Part shown: piece by piece, positions 35,083-44,231 of the stretch
Layout: every line of letters starts with the position of its first letter
Position numbering within the stretch: the stretch's first letter is position 1
Assembly (NCBI RefSeq): GCF_003337315.1
Contig: NZ_QPJV01000001.1
Span: 310,001 to 374,000, forward strand
Direction of reading: 5' to 3'
Source: Vagococcus fluvialis
Lineage (GTDB): Bacteria > Bacillota > Bacilli > Lactobacillales > Vagococcaceae
DNA length: 64,000 nucleotides
Position numbers and translations under genes: made by a program
Notes under the pieces: generated by a model
What the model saw: only the letters and a program-made list of their open reading frames with translations
Database searches by the model: none
Told to the model about the DNA's origin: nothing

Positions 35083-36504
35083 TTATTTTAACAGTTCTTC
35101 ATTTCTTTCTCTACGATTTTGACGCGCTCTTTTTCTTTTTTTGTTATCTCTAACTAAAAAGATAATTAAAATCAACATTAACAGAATAATAATTCCCATG
35201 ACAATCCCTACCCATTTAGTAATTGGATGTGATAAATCAACAATGTCAAAACCAGTTTCTTTTTTTGATTTCTTACTAAAAATCGTTTGCTCTTCCTCAA
35301 ACTCCCCTGTAACAGGAGCAATTTTATCTGTGACTTGAGGTAAACTATTTTCAACTTTTAACGTTTCTTCTGAAGCAAAAGTTACTTTTGGTGTATCACC
35401 TTTTTTTACTGTGTCAACTAAAGCTGTTTTGACATCAATTTTTCTTTCATCTAGTTCTTGTTCACCTGCTGGTAAAATTTCTTTCACTTCGAAATTATTA
35501 AAACCATAATTTAACATGGCATTTGCAAAAGGATGACGTTTAAACTCACCTGTTTGATCTGCCCAATCACCAACACCAAAAACAATCGCAATTAATCGTA
35601 AGTCCCCTCTTTTAGCCGTCATATCTATATTAAAAGCACCTGATGGACTTGAACCTGTTTTTAATCCATCGACACCTTCAAAATGATAATTAATACTTCT
35701 ATCACGTTCATCGCTTTCAGCACCAGGAACTGAGTAATTATAAGTTGTAAAACTTTCTTCATAAGGAGTTCCTTGCATAGTTGTGACAGTTGGTGTTTTC
35801 GTATAATCTAAAATTTGAGGATAATTTTTCAATAAATTATAAGTAAAAATCGAAAAATCTCTAGCTGTTGTGACATTTGAACCATTAACATTTAAAGGAC
35901 TTTGGTCAACACCCTCAATGGCGTATAAACCTCTAAAAGCTGAAATTTCAGCCCCTGTAGCATTAACAATTGTTGTGTTTGTCATCCCTAATTCTTTGGC
36001 TTTGTCGTTCATCATTTTTAAGAAGACAACTGCATCAGGTTCAACTAATTCTGCAAGCATCATAGTTGCCACATTTGATGACGGGACTAAAGCCATAGGA
36101 ATTAATTCTCTAACAGGATATTCCACGCCTTCAATAATTTTATTATTACTAATTTCATAAATATTTGCGATTTGTTGATGACGATTGGTTGCTTTTACTT
36201 TTGTATCAAGGTCAAATTTTCCTTGTTCCATGGCTTCATAAGTTAAATAAACAGCCATTAATTTCATAATACTTGCTGGATTGTGAGCGACATCAGGATT
36301 TTCACTCCAAAGTAATTTTCCTGTATTCGCATCTATTAAAACTGCTGATTTAGGTTTATCCGATTCGATGACATTATAATTTGATTGATGTATCAAATCC
36401 ATCATACTTGGTTGTTCCTCAGCATAAGCTTTTATTCCTGAGACACCTATAAACATAAGCGCTGTTGTTACAATTTTAACTAAATTCAAACTAAACTTTT
36501 TCAT
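35083..36504 (-). CDS. dacA: D-alanyl-D-alanine carboxypeptidase (PBP5-like)
   Basis: This enzyme trims the terminal D-Ala from peptidoglycan stem peptides outside the cell. The 473-residue protein has a signal peptide (residues 1-28, cleavage near AYAEE), the catalytic SIMK (78-81), SSN in PSSNVATMM (about 137-145), and KTG in DGLKTGSSPSGAF. A PBP5-type beta-rich C-terminal domain follows, and then a membrane anchor (about 433-452) with a basic cytoplasmic tail. AAAGGGAT precedes the ATG. The divergent PHP phosphatase gene shares the upstream region. Confidence 0.92.
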   Translation of the reverse strand: MKKFSLNLVKIVTTALMFIGVSGIKAYAEEQPSMMDLIHQSNYNVIESDKPKSAVLIDANTGKLLWSENPDVAHNPASIMKLMAVYLTYEAMEQGKFDLDTKVKATNRHQQIANIYEISNNKIIEGVEYPVRELIPMALVPSSNVATMMLAELVEPDAVVFLKMMNDKAKELGMTNTTIVNATGAEISAFRGLYAIEGVDQSPLNVNGSNVTTARDFSIFTYNLLKNYPQILDYTKTPTVTTMQGTPYEESFTTYNYSVPGAESDERDRSINYHFEGVDGLKTGSSPSGAFNIDMTAKRGDLRLIAIVFGVGDWADQTGEFKRHPFANAMLNYGFNNFEVKEILPAGEQELDERKIDVKTALVDTVKKGDTPKVTFASEETLKVENSLPQVTDKIAPVTGEFEEEQTIFSKKSKKETGFDIVDLSHPITKWVGIVMGIIILLMLILIIFLVRDNKKRKRARQNRRERNEELLK

Positions 36505-36650
36505 TCAAAATCCCTTTCTAACTTACAATAAAAATTTACTATTCTAACTATATCAAAAAAGTTCGTGCTTTTGTGAGCTTTCTTTAAATACTCAGAAAAT
36601 TTTAAGAACTATTGTCATTTTTATTAACAATAAATGAAATACTTTTTCTC

Positions 36651-36679
36651 TTGTGACTTTCTATTCAACAAGCTATGAT
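36651..36679 (+). promoter_or_regulatory. Promoter of the PHP phosphatase gene
   Basis: TTGTGA and TATGAT are spaced by exactly 17 bases, 41 bases before the start codon. Confidence 0.65.
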
Positions 36680-36719
36680 GAGTAAAGAAATAAAAATTTA
36701 TTGGGAGTGACAGCTACTC

Positions 36720-37502
36720 ATGGAAACTTACTACGATCAGCATTTACATACGCATCATTCTTTTGATTCTGAGGAAAAAATCGAAAATTATCTCAAGGTA
36801 ACATCTAAGCAATTAGTGACAACAGAACATTTAGATTTTCATAATCCTTATGATAATTTTATTGATAATATTCCTGATTTTGTTCTTTATGAAACTGAAT
36901 TAAAAAAACGTGAACAAGAATTTAATCGCTCTATTCTAAGAGGGATTGAAATCGGTTATGTTCCAGAACATGATGAGCGAATTAATGATTTTTTAGCAGA
37001 TAACCCCTACGATTTATTATTGTTAAGTACTCATCAAAATGATGAAATTGATTTTATGGATCCTATTGTCCGTACTTTTGAGAAAAAAAGATTAATACAT
37101 GAATATTATGAGCAGATGATTATATCTGTTGAGAAAATGCCTCACACTAATGTATTAACTCATTTTGATTATGGTATGCGCCAAATTGATATCACAGTAG
37201 ATGAGTTCCAAAAAATAGCTGAACCTCTTTTAATACAATTATTCAAACAAGTAATTGCTGCTGATTTAGCTTTTGAACTTAATGCCAAAAGTTTTGTTAA
37301 ATATGGAAATAAACATTTGTATGAATATGCTGTACCTTTATATATTTCACTTGGAGGTACTTTATTTACTTTAGGGTCTGACGCTCATGTAGCCGAAGAT
37401 TATGAATTAGGATTTGCTGAAATGAAAACATTACTTAGAACTAATGGTGTTTCAGAACTTGCTATTTTCAAAGAACAAAAAAGAAAACAAGTTAAATTTT
37501 AA
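36720..37502 (+). CDS. PHP-domain phosphatase (histidinol-phosphatase HisK/HisJ-like)
   Basis: This 260-residue PHP-fold hydrolase has metal ligands visible at DQHLHTHHSFDS (about residues 5-16), TTEHLDFHNP (about 34-43), EIGYVPEH, LLLLSTHQND and the terminal LGSDAHVAED (about 216-225). Annotated relatives dephosphorylate histidinol phosphate, but no other histidine genes lie nearby, so another phosphoester may be the substrate. GGGAG lies about 12 bases before the ATG, a longer spacing than usual. It is a single-gene unit with its own promoter and a strong terminator. Confidence 0.82.
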   Translation: METYYDQHLHTHHSFDSEEKIENYLKVTSKQLVTTEHLDFHNPYDNFIDNIPDFVLYETELKKREQEFNRSILRGIEIGYVPEHDERINDFLADNPYDLLLLSTHQNDEIDFMDPIVRTFEKKRLIHEYYEQMIISVEKMPHTNVLTHFDYGMRQIDITVDEFQKIAEPLLIQLFKQVIAADLAFELNAKSFVKYGNKHLYEYAVPLYISLGGTLFTLGSDAHVAEDYELGFAEMKTLLRTNGVSELAIFKEQKRKQVKF

Positions 37503-37505
37503 AAT

Positions 37506-37550
37506 AAAAAAGAAGAGGAAATCATCAAATGATGACTTTCTCTTCTTTTA
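37506..37550. terminator. Bidirectional terminator between PHP and YdcF genes
   Basis: AAAGAAGAGGAAATCATC and GATGACTTTCTCTTCTTT pair with one mismatch around a short loop, with A and T tracts outside. Confidence 0.85.
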
Positions 37551-37558
37551 GTATATTT

Positions 37559-38623
37559 CTACATATTCAAAATGATAAATTGTAAAATTCCAAGTAAGCC
37601 GACTCCAGCAAGGACAATACCGAAAAACCAGATATGTCGTTTCTTTGTTAAAGCCAAATACCCAATGTATTCTCTAATAAAAGCAGTCGGTAAATAATAC
37701 AATTTCGTTTTAGAACCAACACCTCGAGCAAAAATACCTAACTTGCTAGCTAGCTTTCCTGCACGTAAGACATGATAATTATTAGAAGCAATCACGATAT
37801 TTTTTTTATTTAAGTTTTTAATACTATCTTTCTGATAAATAAGTTTTTCAGAAAACTGTAAATTTTCTTTTGTATTCGTTGACTTTTCTTCTAAATAAAC
37901 TTCACCCAACTCATATTCTTTTTCAATTATATAATTATACATGGCTTGTGCCTCAGAGATTTTTTCATCAGCACCTTGTCCACCTGAAAGAATAATTGTT
38001 GGTTCGTATCCTTTTTTTTGTTTTTGCTTATTGTATAAAGCAACTCCAGCATCAATTCGACTTGCTAAAAGCGGTGTTACACGTTCTCCATCAATCAGTC
38101 CAGCACCAAGAACAATAATATAATCAACCTTACCTGTTAATGGAAAATGATTGTACAGAACAGATGTAACAAAGTAGAAAAAGAACAAAGAAATAGTATA
38201 ACCAAAAAAAAGACCAACTAAGAACGATAGTAAATGTAGCCAAGGGTTATTAATATAAATAGCAGCTACAAGTAATAAAATTTGAAACAGCAACAGACCA
38301 ACAGCTACAATCATTGGTAACAGATTTCCTAATGAAAAACTTTCTCTTTTTAATAACACTCTTTGATTCCAAAAGAGTGCAACAACACCAGTAAACATTC
38401 CAAAAAAACCAACAAGTAAAATTAGTATGATAGCTGGCATGGCTATCCATATAGCTACCTGAGTACTGATTTTTTCAACGTTAATAATTAGTGTTAAGTA
38501 TAAAGACCCTAATAAAACAGTAAAGAAAAAACCTGTCCATAAACTAGTTGGTCTGAAAAAGATCCAATAGGAAAAGCAAATCACGGGTATTAAAATCATA
38601 ATAATAAACCAAAGTAATCCCAA
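37559..38623 (-). CDS. YdcF family membrane protein (DUF218)
   Basis: This 354-residue protein has five or six membrane helices in the first 165 residues. A DUF218 domain follows, beginning DYIIVLGAGLIDGERVTPLL (about 167-186) and continuing with IILSGGQGADEKISEAQAM and the STNTKENLQFS segment, and then a last membrane helix. The SanA/ElyC/YdcF fold is linked to envelope processes, but the reaction is not known. The start is TTG behind AGGGGG. It is a single gene between the PHP gene and the ECF transporter operon. Confidence 0.82.
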   Translation of the reverse strand: MGLLWFIIMILIPVICFSYWIFFRPTSLWTGFFFTVLLGSLYLTLIINVEKISTQVAIWIAMPAIILILLVGFFGMFTGVVALFWNQRVLLKRESFSLGNLLPMIVAVGLLLFQILLLVAAIYINNPWLHLLSFLVGLFFGYTISLFFFYFVTSVLYNHFPLTGKVDYIIVLGAGLIDGERVTPLLASRIDAGVALYNKQKQKKGYEPTIILSGGQGADEKISEAQAMYNYIIEKEYELGEVYLEEKSTNTKENLQFSEKLIYQKDSIKNLNKKNIVIASNNYHVLRAGKLASKLGIFARGVGSKTKLYYLPTAFIREYIGYLALTKKRHIWFFGIVLAGVGLLGILQFIILNM

Positions 38624-38697
38624 TACCTTGCCCCCTTTTTATTCATTTATACTTCATTTTAGCATAACTATAAGCTAATTAATAACATCTCTAGAAT

Positions 38698-40095
38698 TTA
38701 TTTTTGAATGAGTTGATTATTCTCTATCTCAATGACATCATCACAGCAAAGTGATAAAAACTCTTTATCGTGAGATACTATCATAATAATGACTTGATAT
38801 TGTTTTAATTTTTTTATTAACTCAGCCACTTCAATCATATGTCTTAAATCAAGGCCACTTGTAGGCTCATCTAGTATGATAATCTCTTTACCTGATAAAA
38901 CGGCTGTGGCAATAGCTACACGCTGTTTTTGCCCTCCTGAAAGAGTTTGAGGGTGTCTATCTAATAAATTTTCAAGTTCTAAAGTTTTAACAACTTCATC
39001 AAAAGCCTCTAAGCGATTAGCTTTTGCTGTCATTTCTTTTTTAACTGTTTCAAAAAATAATTGTAAGTTAACGTCTTGCATTACCATAAAACTTTTTTTA
39101 AGTAACTCTTTAGTGCTTTGTTTTTGACCATTAAATGTAATCGTACCTGTTTTTGATTTTAATAAACCTGACATTAACTGAGAAAAAGTAGTTTTCCCAG
39201 CCCCGTTCTGACCTATTACTCCTGTAACTTTTTCCGAGGTAAAGGAAACTTGGTCTACTCTAACACCTAGTTCCTTTTTATAATAATAAGAAATATTTTC
39301 TGCAACTAATTCCTTTTTATTTTCTTCATTCAAACAATCATCATATTTTATTTCAAGAACTGGCTTTTCTAATGAACGCAAACCTCTTTTAGTCACTTCT
39401 TCTTTAGAAAGGTTTAAAATCATTTCTTTCGTAAAATTATGAACAATTCTACCATCTTTCATAAAAATAAAACGATCAGCCATATCCATTAAATAGTACA
39501 ATCTATGCTCAGCAACAACAATTGTATGGCCCTCTTTTTTTAGCCATTCCAAATGATTTTGGATTAAATCAATATGTTTTTCATCTAAATTACTAGAAGG
39601 TTCATCTAATAAAAATAATTTATGAGGCATCATGCAAGATGAGGCAAAGGCGATTCGTTGTTTTTCTCCTCCTGAGAGTTCGTGCATACTTTTTTGCCAA
39701 TAATTCTTTAGTTCAAAAATATCAGATATACGGTCAATTTTTCTGAGCATTTCCCCTCTTTCAACACCGTAATTTTCCATTTCAAAAGCGAGTTCGGAAA
39801 ATACCTCATTCATAAAAAATTGCGTTTTTGGGTTTTGAAAGACGACTCCAATTTCTTTTACAAAATTTGGAAAATCAGCTGTTGGTAACTTTTCATTATC
39901 GACTATAAAATCGCCCTCTAATTCACCTTCATATAATTCAGGGATTAAACCGTTTAAAATACGAATCAACGATGATTTACCACAACCACTTGCTCCACAA
40001 ACAACGACAAATTCTCCTTCTACCACCTCTAAGTTAATATCAGAAAGCACTTGTTCGCCTTCATAAGCTAGAGAGCCTTTTTCTATTTTTATCAT
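38698..40095 (-). CDS. ECF transporter duplicated ATPase component
   Basis: This 465-residue protein holds two ABC ATPase domains in one chain. The first has CGASGCGKSSLIRIL (about residues 33-47), ELSGGEKQRIAFA and LFLLDEPSSNLD. The second has GVIGQNGAGKTTFSQ (about 290-304), TLSGGQKQRVAIA and IIILDEPTSGLD. Such fused EcfA-EcfA' proteins power ECF importers. It is the last gene of a three-gene operon after the T and S components and starts two bases after the T gene. The operon has a Fur-like box, so an iron- or heme-related substrate is a reasonable guess. Confidence 0.88.
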   Translation of the reverse strand: MIKIEKGSLAYEGEQVLSDINLEVVEGEFVVVCGASGCGKSSLIRILNGLIPELYEGELEGDFIVDNEKLPTADFPNFVKEIGVVFQNPKTQFFMNEVFSELAFEMENYGVERGEMLRKIDRISDIFELKNYWQKSMHELSGGEKQRIAFASSCMMPHKLFLLDEPSSNLDEKHIDLIQNHLEWLKKEGHTIVVAEHRLYYLMDMADRFIFMKDGRIVHNFTKEMILNLSKEEVTKRGLRSLEKPVLEIKYDDCLNEENKKELVAENISYYYKKELGVRVDQVSFTSEKVTGVIGQNGAGKTTFSQLMSGLLKSKTGTITFNGQKQSTKELLKKSFMVMQDVNLQLFFETVKKEMTAKANRLEAFDEVVKTLELENLLDRHPQTLSGGQKQRVAIATAVLSGKEIIILDEPTSGLDLRHMIEVAELIKKLKQYQVIIMIVSHDKEFLSLCCDDVIEIENNQLIQK

Positions 40096-40097
40096 TA

Positions 40098-40790
40098 TTA
40101 AATCACCTCAATTGCGAAAAATAGAATTAATAAAAGAATCAGTAAATAATCTTGCAATTTAAATTTTATTTCATAAATACTCGTATGTGAATTAAAACTA
40201 CCTAAACCTCTAACTAGTGAAGCTGCTGAAAGTTCAACAGAGGTATTTTCTACAGATACAAGAATTGGCACAATGATGTATTCTAATGTTAATAATGGAT
40301 GCTTAACTAAATCCATTGAGTTAATTCCAATCCCTCTAAATTTCATTGCTCGTCTAATTTCTTTAAAGTCTTGAATTAAAACTGGAAAGAATCTGCAAAC
40401 AACAGAAAAAGGAACAACAATAAAAGTTGGAACTTTCATTTTCTTCATGGCCGCAATCCATTCACTCATTTTATTATTATTAGCTGCAAATGTCGCACCC
40501 ATAATTGGTGGTATTAATAAACGATTGGCCGCCAAAAAGAAAGAAAAAAGAGCAGTTAAAGGACCAGTAATTTCTTTAAATAAAAATCTTTCTAAACAAA
40601 AAATCACACTATATAGTAAACTCAAAAGAAACCCTTTTTTAAAGCCACCATTTAAAGTTAAAAGGAAAAACATCATCAGTACAAACAAAGCCTCAACAAT
40701 AGGATCAACTCTCAACATTAAAAGAAAACTAGCACACATAACTGTGGCTAGTTTACTTCTTGGATCAAATTTAATTGCCTTTAATTTCAT
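40098..40790 (-). CDS. ECF transporter transmembrane (T) component
   Basis: This 230-residue EcfT-like protein has five or six membrane helices. The coupling motif region RAMKFRGIGIN (about residues 147-157), which carries an Ala-Arg-Gly-like helix for ATPase contact, is followed later by SLVRGLGSF. It would link the substrate-binding S component (gene upstream, 4-base ATGA overlap) to the fused ATPase (gene downstream). The overlap points to translational coupling and equal expression. Substrate specificity lies in the S component. Confidence 0.85.
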   Translation of the reverse strand: MKLKAIKFDPRSKLATVMCASFLLMLRVDPIVEALFVLMMFFLLTLNGGFKKGFLLSLLYSVIFCLERFLFKEITGPLTALFSFFLAANRLLIPPIMGATFAANNNKMSEWIAAMKKMKVPTFIVVPFSVVCRFFPVLIQDFKEIRRAMKFRGIGINSMDLVKHPLLTLEYIIVPILVSVENTSVELSAASLVRGLGSFNSHTSIYEIKFKLQDYLLILLLILFFAIEVI

Positions 40791-41389
40791 GCTTTTGAAC
40801 CTATTTTAGTTTTTTTAGCAAAGTGCTTATTATAAATTTTTTGGCCAATCATTAAACCAATGATACTAAAAATGACTGTTAATCCCATTGAAATGAAAAA
40901 TGTTCCTGTTGTAATTGGTTCAAACACACTATTAACATAACTCATATCTTTACCTCTTTTTAGAAGTGACTCAACATAAGCTTCTTTCATAAACCACAAA
41001 GGTAAAATAGGACCTGTTAAACCAAAACTAAATAACGTATAACTTGTAAATAATTTTACTTTATCAGCTAATTTAGTTTTGTTTTGCACAATGTCAGCTA
41101 GTAAAGGAAATACAACACTCGGTAAAAAGGCTAATGGAAAGTAACCAAAAACTAAAAAGAATACTCCCATAATAGATCCTACTATCGTAATTGCTCCGAA
41201 TTTAGGGATGCGATTAACAACCATTAAATACACTACTCCAGATAATAAAGCAGATAAAGCTGGAATTAAAAGCGAATTAAAGGTTGGCACTGTAAACCTT
41301 AAAATCATAGTAGCAATAAAAACAACAAAAAAATAAACAGTGGCGTATACCCCTGATGAAATTAATTCTTGTACTTTTAAACCTTTCAT
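40787..41389 (-). CDS. ECF transporter substrate-binding (S) component, Trep_Strep/MptD family
   Basis: This 200-residue membrane protein has five or six helices and opens KVQELISSGVYATVYFFVVF, typical of the Trep_Strep (MptD) family of putative ECF S components. Features of the family are the conserved loop GFGYFPLAF-like segment (FLVFGYFPLAFLP) and PLWFMKEAY, followed by a GKDMSYVNSV stretch. The substrate of the family is not settled. AAAGGAG seven bases before the ATG fixes the start. It is the first gene of the operon, behind a promoter that overlaps a Fur-box-like palindrome, which suggests control by iron. Confidence 0.83.
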   Translation of the reverse strand: MKGLKVQELISSGVYATVYFFVVFIATMILRFTVPTFNSLLIPALSALLSGVVYLMVVNRIPKFGAITIVGSIMGVFFLVFGYFPLAFLPSVVFPLLADIVQNKTKLADKVKLFTSYTLFSFGLTGPILPLWFMKEAYVESLLKRGKDMSYVNSVFEPITTGTFFISMGLTVIFSIIGLMIGQKIYNKHFAKKTKIGSKA

Positions 41390-41458
41390 AAAAAAACTCC
41401 TTTAACAATAAATAAATAATTTCTGCCGAAAGTTAAACGACTCACATAGTATATCATA

Positions 41459-41482
41459 TTTCTAACTGATAATGGTTATCAA
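41459..41482 (-). promoter_or_regulatory. Promoter of the ECF operon overlapping a Fur-box-like palindrome
   Basis: TGATAATGGTTATCA (41467-41481) matches the 7-1-7 Fur/PerR box consensus TGATAATNATTATCA at all but one position and is a perfect 6-3-6 palindrome. On the minus strand it overlaps TTGATA, a good -35, with TATGAT about 18 bases downstream. A repressor bound here would block the promoter. The operator assignment is inferred from sequence alone. Confidence 0.6.
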
Positions 41483-41486
41483 CAAC

Positions 41487-41601
41487 AAAAAAAGAATAAG
41501 ATTTTCATCTTACTCTCCCTTTTTTCGCATTTAGATAAGGTGTCTCAAGTACCTTCCTAAATCAATAACTATTCTTATTAATCGTACCTTAACTTAGTCA
41601 A
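41487..41601 (-). ncRNA. Candidate small RNA between nucleotidase gene and ECF operon
   Basis: On the minus strand there is a possible -35 (TTGACT, 41596-41601), then a hairpin ATTTAG..AAGGT/ACCTT..CTAAAT (41529-41562, 11 pairs), then an intrinsic terminator AGAGTAAGAT-GAAA-ATCTTATTCT plus T-run (41487-41516). The nucleotidase gene upstream already has its own terminator at 41641-41680, so this second one would serve a separate short transcript. The -10 is poor. No peptide frame with a ribosome site was seen. Confidence 0.4.
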
Positions 41602-41640
41602 TTTGTCATCTCTTTTACTAAATTTTTACATTTGAACGAT

Positions 41641-41680
41641 AAAAAAATAAAAGACTGTAACTTAATCTAGTCACAGCCCT
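41641..41680 (-). terminator. Terminator downstream of the 5'-nucleotidase gene
   Basis: GGCTGTGACT pairs with AGTTACAGTC (two G-U pairs) on the minus strand, followed by TTTTATTTTTT. Confidence 0.82.
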
Positions 41681-41689
41681 TTAAATAGT

Positions 41690-44098
41690 TTAGGCAGCTT
41701 TATTTTTTTTATTTCTTGAATAAATATAAATACCTGTTACACCAACTAAACCAAGTCCAATATAAGCAATTGACGATTTTTCTTCACCAGTTTTTGGTAA
41801 ATTAGAACCATCTTTGCCAGTATCTTTCTTAACAGGAACTAAAGATTTCATAGCTTTATTTAATTTTTCAGAAACTTTTATAACTTCTTCTGTTGTTACT
41901 TCAATTGTTTCGTCTTTAGCTTTTTCAAGAAGATCTTTCGCTTCTTTTAGAGCTAGTTCAAATTCTTTCCATTCCATTACTTTGTAGTCAGCTGCTTTTA
42001 ATGTGTCGCCTTTTTTAACTAGCTCTCTTAGTTCACTAATATCAACTAGTTCATTCGTTACTTGTTGTAATGAATCTTTAGCTGTTTTGGCTTTTGTTTC
42101 ATCTTTTAAAGCTAAAGCTGCTTCTGCTTTTTCAATCTCTTTTGATAATTTTGCCCAACTAAAAGCAGTAAATTCTTCTTTATCTAATTCTTTTAGACTA
42201 GCAATTGCTTTAGCTAGTGCTTGTTGTTCTCTATCTTCAGCAGGTAATGCTTCTGCTTTTGCAGAAATAATACGTGTCATTGGTAACTCTTTTTCATAAC
42301 TTGCTAATTTTTTGTCATCTAAGCTAGTAATATAATTCATAAATACTTCATCCATAGATGGTCCCTCGTCTACAGGTTTTCCAACTAACATTGAATAACC
42401 ATCACCACCAGCAGCAAGAAAGTCATTTGTAACCATGTTATAAACCAAATCATCTGTTCTTGGAACTATCACAAAATTTCCACTTGCATCTTTGATTTTA
42501 ATACTGTGAACACGTTGACCAGCTAGTCCTGTAGCAGGATCAGCTCCTTGTAAGTTTGAATCATATAAAACTTCAATCGAATCTGAAACTTGTAAGAAAC
42601 CACCGTTAGCACCAAGTTTAGGGAAGCCATTTTCATCTAAAATAACTTCACCAGCATCATTTGTTACATGCATTGAACGTAGTGAATGCTCAAACATAGC
42701 ATAGATTTCATTCCCACTAACTTTTACTTGAGAAACAATATTTCCAAATGGCATAACACCAACAACATCACCTTTTGTTACTTTACCAGGTTTGATTGAC
42801 TGGCGAAGTCCCCCACCATTCATAATGGCAAAATCAGAAGGTTCTTTAAAACTTGTTTTTCCGTATGCTAAAAGTGCATCTCCAACTAAATTACCTAAAT
42901 TCGTTTCTCTACTTCTAACATTTTCTCTTTCTCCATTAAATAAAATTTTATTATTCTCCATCAAAACGCCAGACATTTCTTGGTCAAATTTAGCTTTTGC
43001 CTCTGCTACAATTGCCTCTACTGCTGGATCAGGAGTTAGTCCTTGTAATTCACTAAATGGATGTAGTTTAGCTGAGAGCTTTGGCTCTTCTGCTGTATAA
43101 TCACCAGTCATCATCCCTACATTATTAAGATGATTTCCTGTTTGCCCAATTAACACATGGCCTGATTTAATGCCTTCTGGTAGTGCTGTATGTGAATGTC
43201 CATCAGCAATAAAGATTTTTTTATCTGGGAAATTAGTTGCTAACTGACTTGCTAAATAAGTACTTCTTTCATCTTCAACTGTTGTTTCATCAATTCCTAA
43301 GTGAGTCATGAAAACAAAATAATCTGCTCCACCATCTTTTTCTTCAATATAATTGATTGTTTCAATTGCAACTGGAGCTGGTTTTTTAAAGGTTACTCCA
43401 ACAATATTATTGGGATGCGTTTTAACTGTTGTTTCAGGTGTTGTTAAACCGATTAAAGCAAATCGTTTTTTCTCACCCTCAACTTCTTTTTCAACAATTG
43501 TATAAGGATCAAATGGTCTGACACCATCTTTATAAACATTAGCTGAAACAATAGGGAATTTTAAAATATCTTTGTACATTAAGGCTTGCTCTAAGCCAAA
43601 GTCAAACTCATGATTTCCTAAAGTCATAGCATCATAACCGACAGCATTCATAGCTTTAGCCATATCCACTCCATTAGAGTAGTTTGAGATAGGCAAACCT
43701 TGCATTGCGTCCCCTGCATCAACTAAAAGTGTTGGTTTTTGGTTATCTTTAAACGTCTTTACTCTTCCTAAACCAATTGACGGACTGTATTTATCCTCTA
43801 AATATTCCATACGACCATGCATATCATTTGTATGCATAATTCTAACAATACCTTTACTAGCTGCTTTAGTTTCTTTTTTTGCAGTAGCTAGTGCTGTATT
43901 TTCTTCTGGAACAACTTCTTTATTTTCGCTAGTTGTTGTAGCTGTTGAATCCAGTGTTGACTCTGATTCTTGAACTGAAGAAGCTACTGTCTGCTCTGTT
44001 GTTTCTGCCACAACTCCTAAACTTGGACTAAAAACACCTAAACTTAACAATAGCAACATAACAACATTAAACTTTTTAAATCCTTTTACCTTTTCCAA
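41690..44098 (-). CDS. Cell-wall-anchored 5'-nucleotidase/metallophosphatase
   Basis: This 802-residue surface protein would hydrolyse nucleotides outside the cell. It has a signal peptide (about residues 1-32), a Ser/Thr/Glu-rich linker, and a metallophosphatase domain with metal ligands in MHTNDMHGRME, LLVDAGDAMQG, LGNHEFDFG and ADGHSHTAL. The 5'-nucleotidase C-terminal domain follows (NLVGDALLAYG, AIMNGGGLRQ, NDFLAAGGDGYSML), then about 130 residues of helical FIVAR-like repeats, and an LPKTG sortase motif (about 769-773) with membrane helix and basic tail. The start is TTG close behind GGAGGG. Relatives make adenosine and aid purine scavenging. The allantoin cluster next door is a thematic match, nothing more. 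Confidence 0.9.
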   Translation of the reverse strand: MEKVKGFKKFNVVMLLLLSLGVFSPSLGVVAETTEQTVASSVQESESTLDSTATTTSENKEVVPEENTALATAKKETKAASKGIVRIMHTNDMHGRMEYLEDKYSPSIGLGRVKTFKDNQKPTLLVDAGDAMQGLPISNYSNGVDMAKAMNAVGYDAMTLGNHEFDFGLEQALMYKDILKFPIVSANVYKDGVRPFDPYTIVEKEVEGEKKRFALIGLTTPETTVKTHPNNIVGVTFKKPAPVAIETINYIEEKDGGADYFVFMTHLGIDETTVEDERSTYLASQLATNFPDKKIFIADGHSHTALPEGIKSGHVLIGQTGNHLNNVGMMTGDYTAEEPKLSAKLHPFSELQGLTPDPAVEAIVAEAKAKFDQEMSGVLMENNKILFNGERENVRSRETNLGNLVGDALLAYGKTSFKEPSDFAIMNGGGLRQSIKPGKVTKGDVVGVMPFGNIVSQVKVSGNEIYAMFEHSLRSMHVTNDAGEVILDENGFPKLGANGGFLQVSDSIEVLYDSNLQGADPATGLAGQRVHSIKIKDASGNFVIVPRTDDLVYNMVTNDFLAAGGDGYSMLVGKPVDEGPSMDEVFMNYITSLDDKKLASYEKELPMTRIISAKAEALPAEDREQQALAKAIASLKELDKEEFTAFSWAKLSKEIEKAEAALALKDETKAKTAKDSLQQVTNELVDISELRELVKKGDTLKAADYKVMEWKEFELALKEAKDLLEKAKDETIEVTTEEVIKVSEKLNKAMKSLVPVKKDTGKDGSNLPKTGEEKSSIAYIGLGLVGVTGIYIYSRNKKNKAA

Positions 44099-44202
44099 AA
44101 TATCCCTCCTATTTTCAAACGCTTACATCTAATAGACATAAAGTATACCTTTGAATAAATATCATATGTTGTTATTGTATCAAAAATACAAAATAAAGCC
44201 AC

Positions 44203-44231
44203 AAAAAAACAGCTACATCATCATAGCTGTT
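44203..44231 (-). terminator. Terminator downstream of pucG
   Basis: ACAGCTA and TAGCTGT form a 7-bp stem with an 8-base loop, followed by TTTTTTT on the minus strand. Confidence 0.8.
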
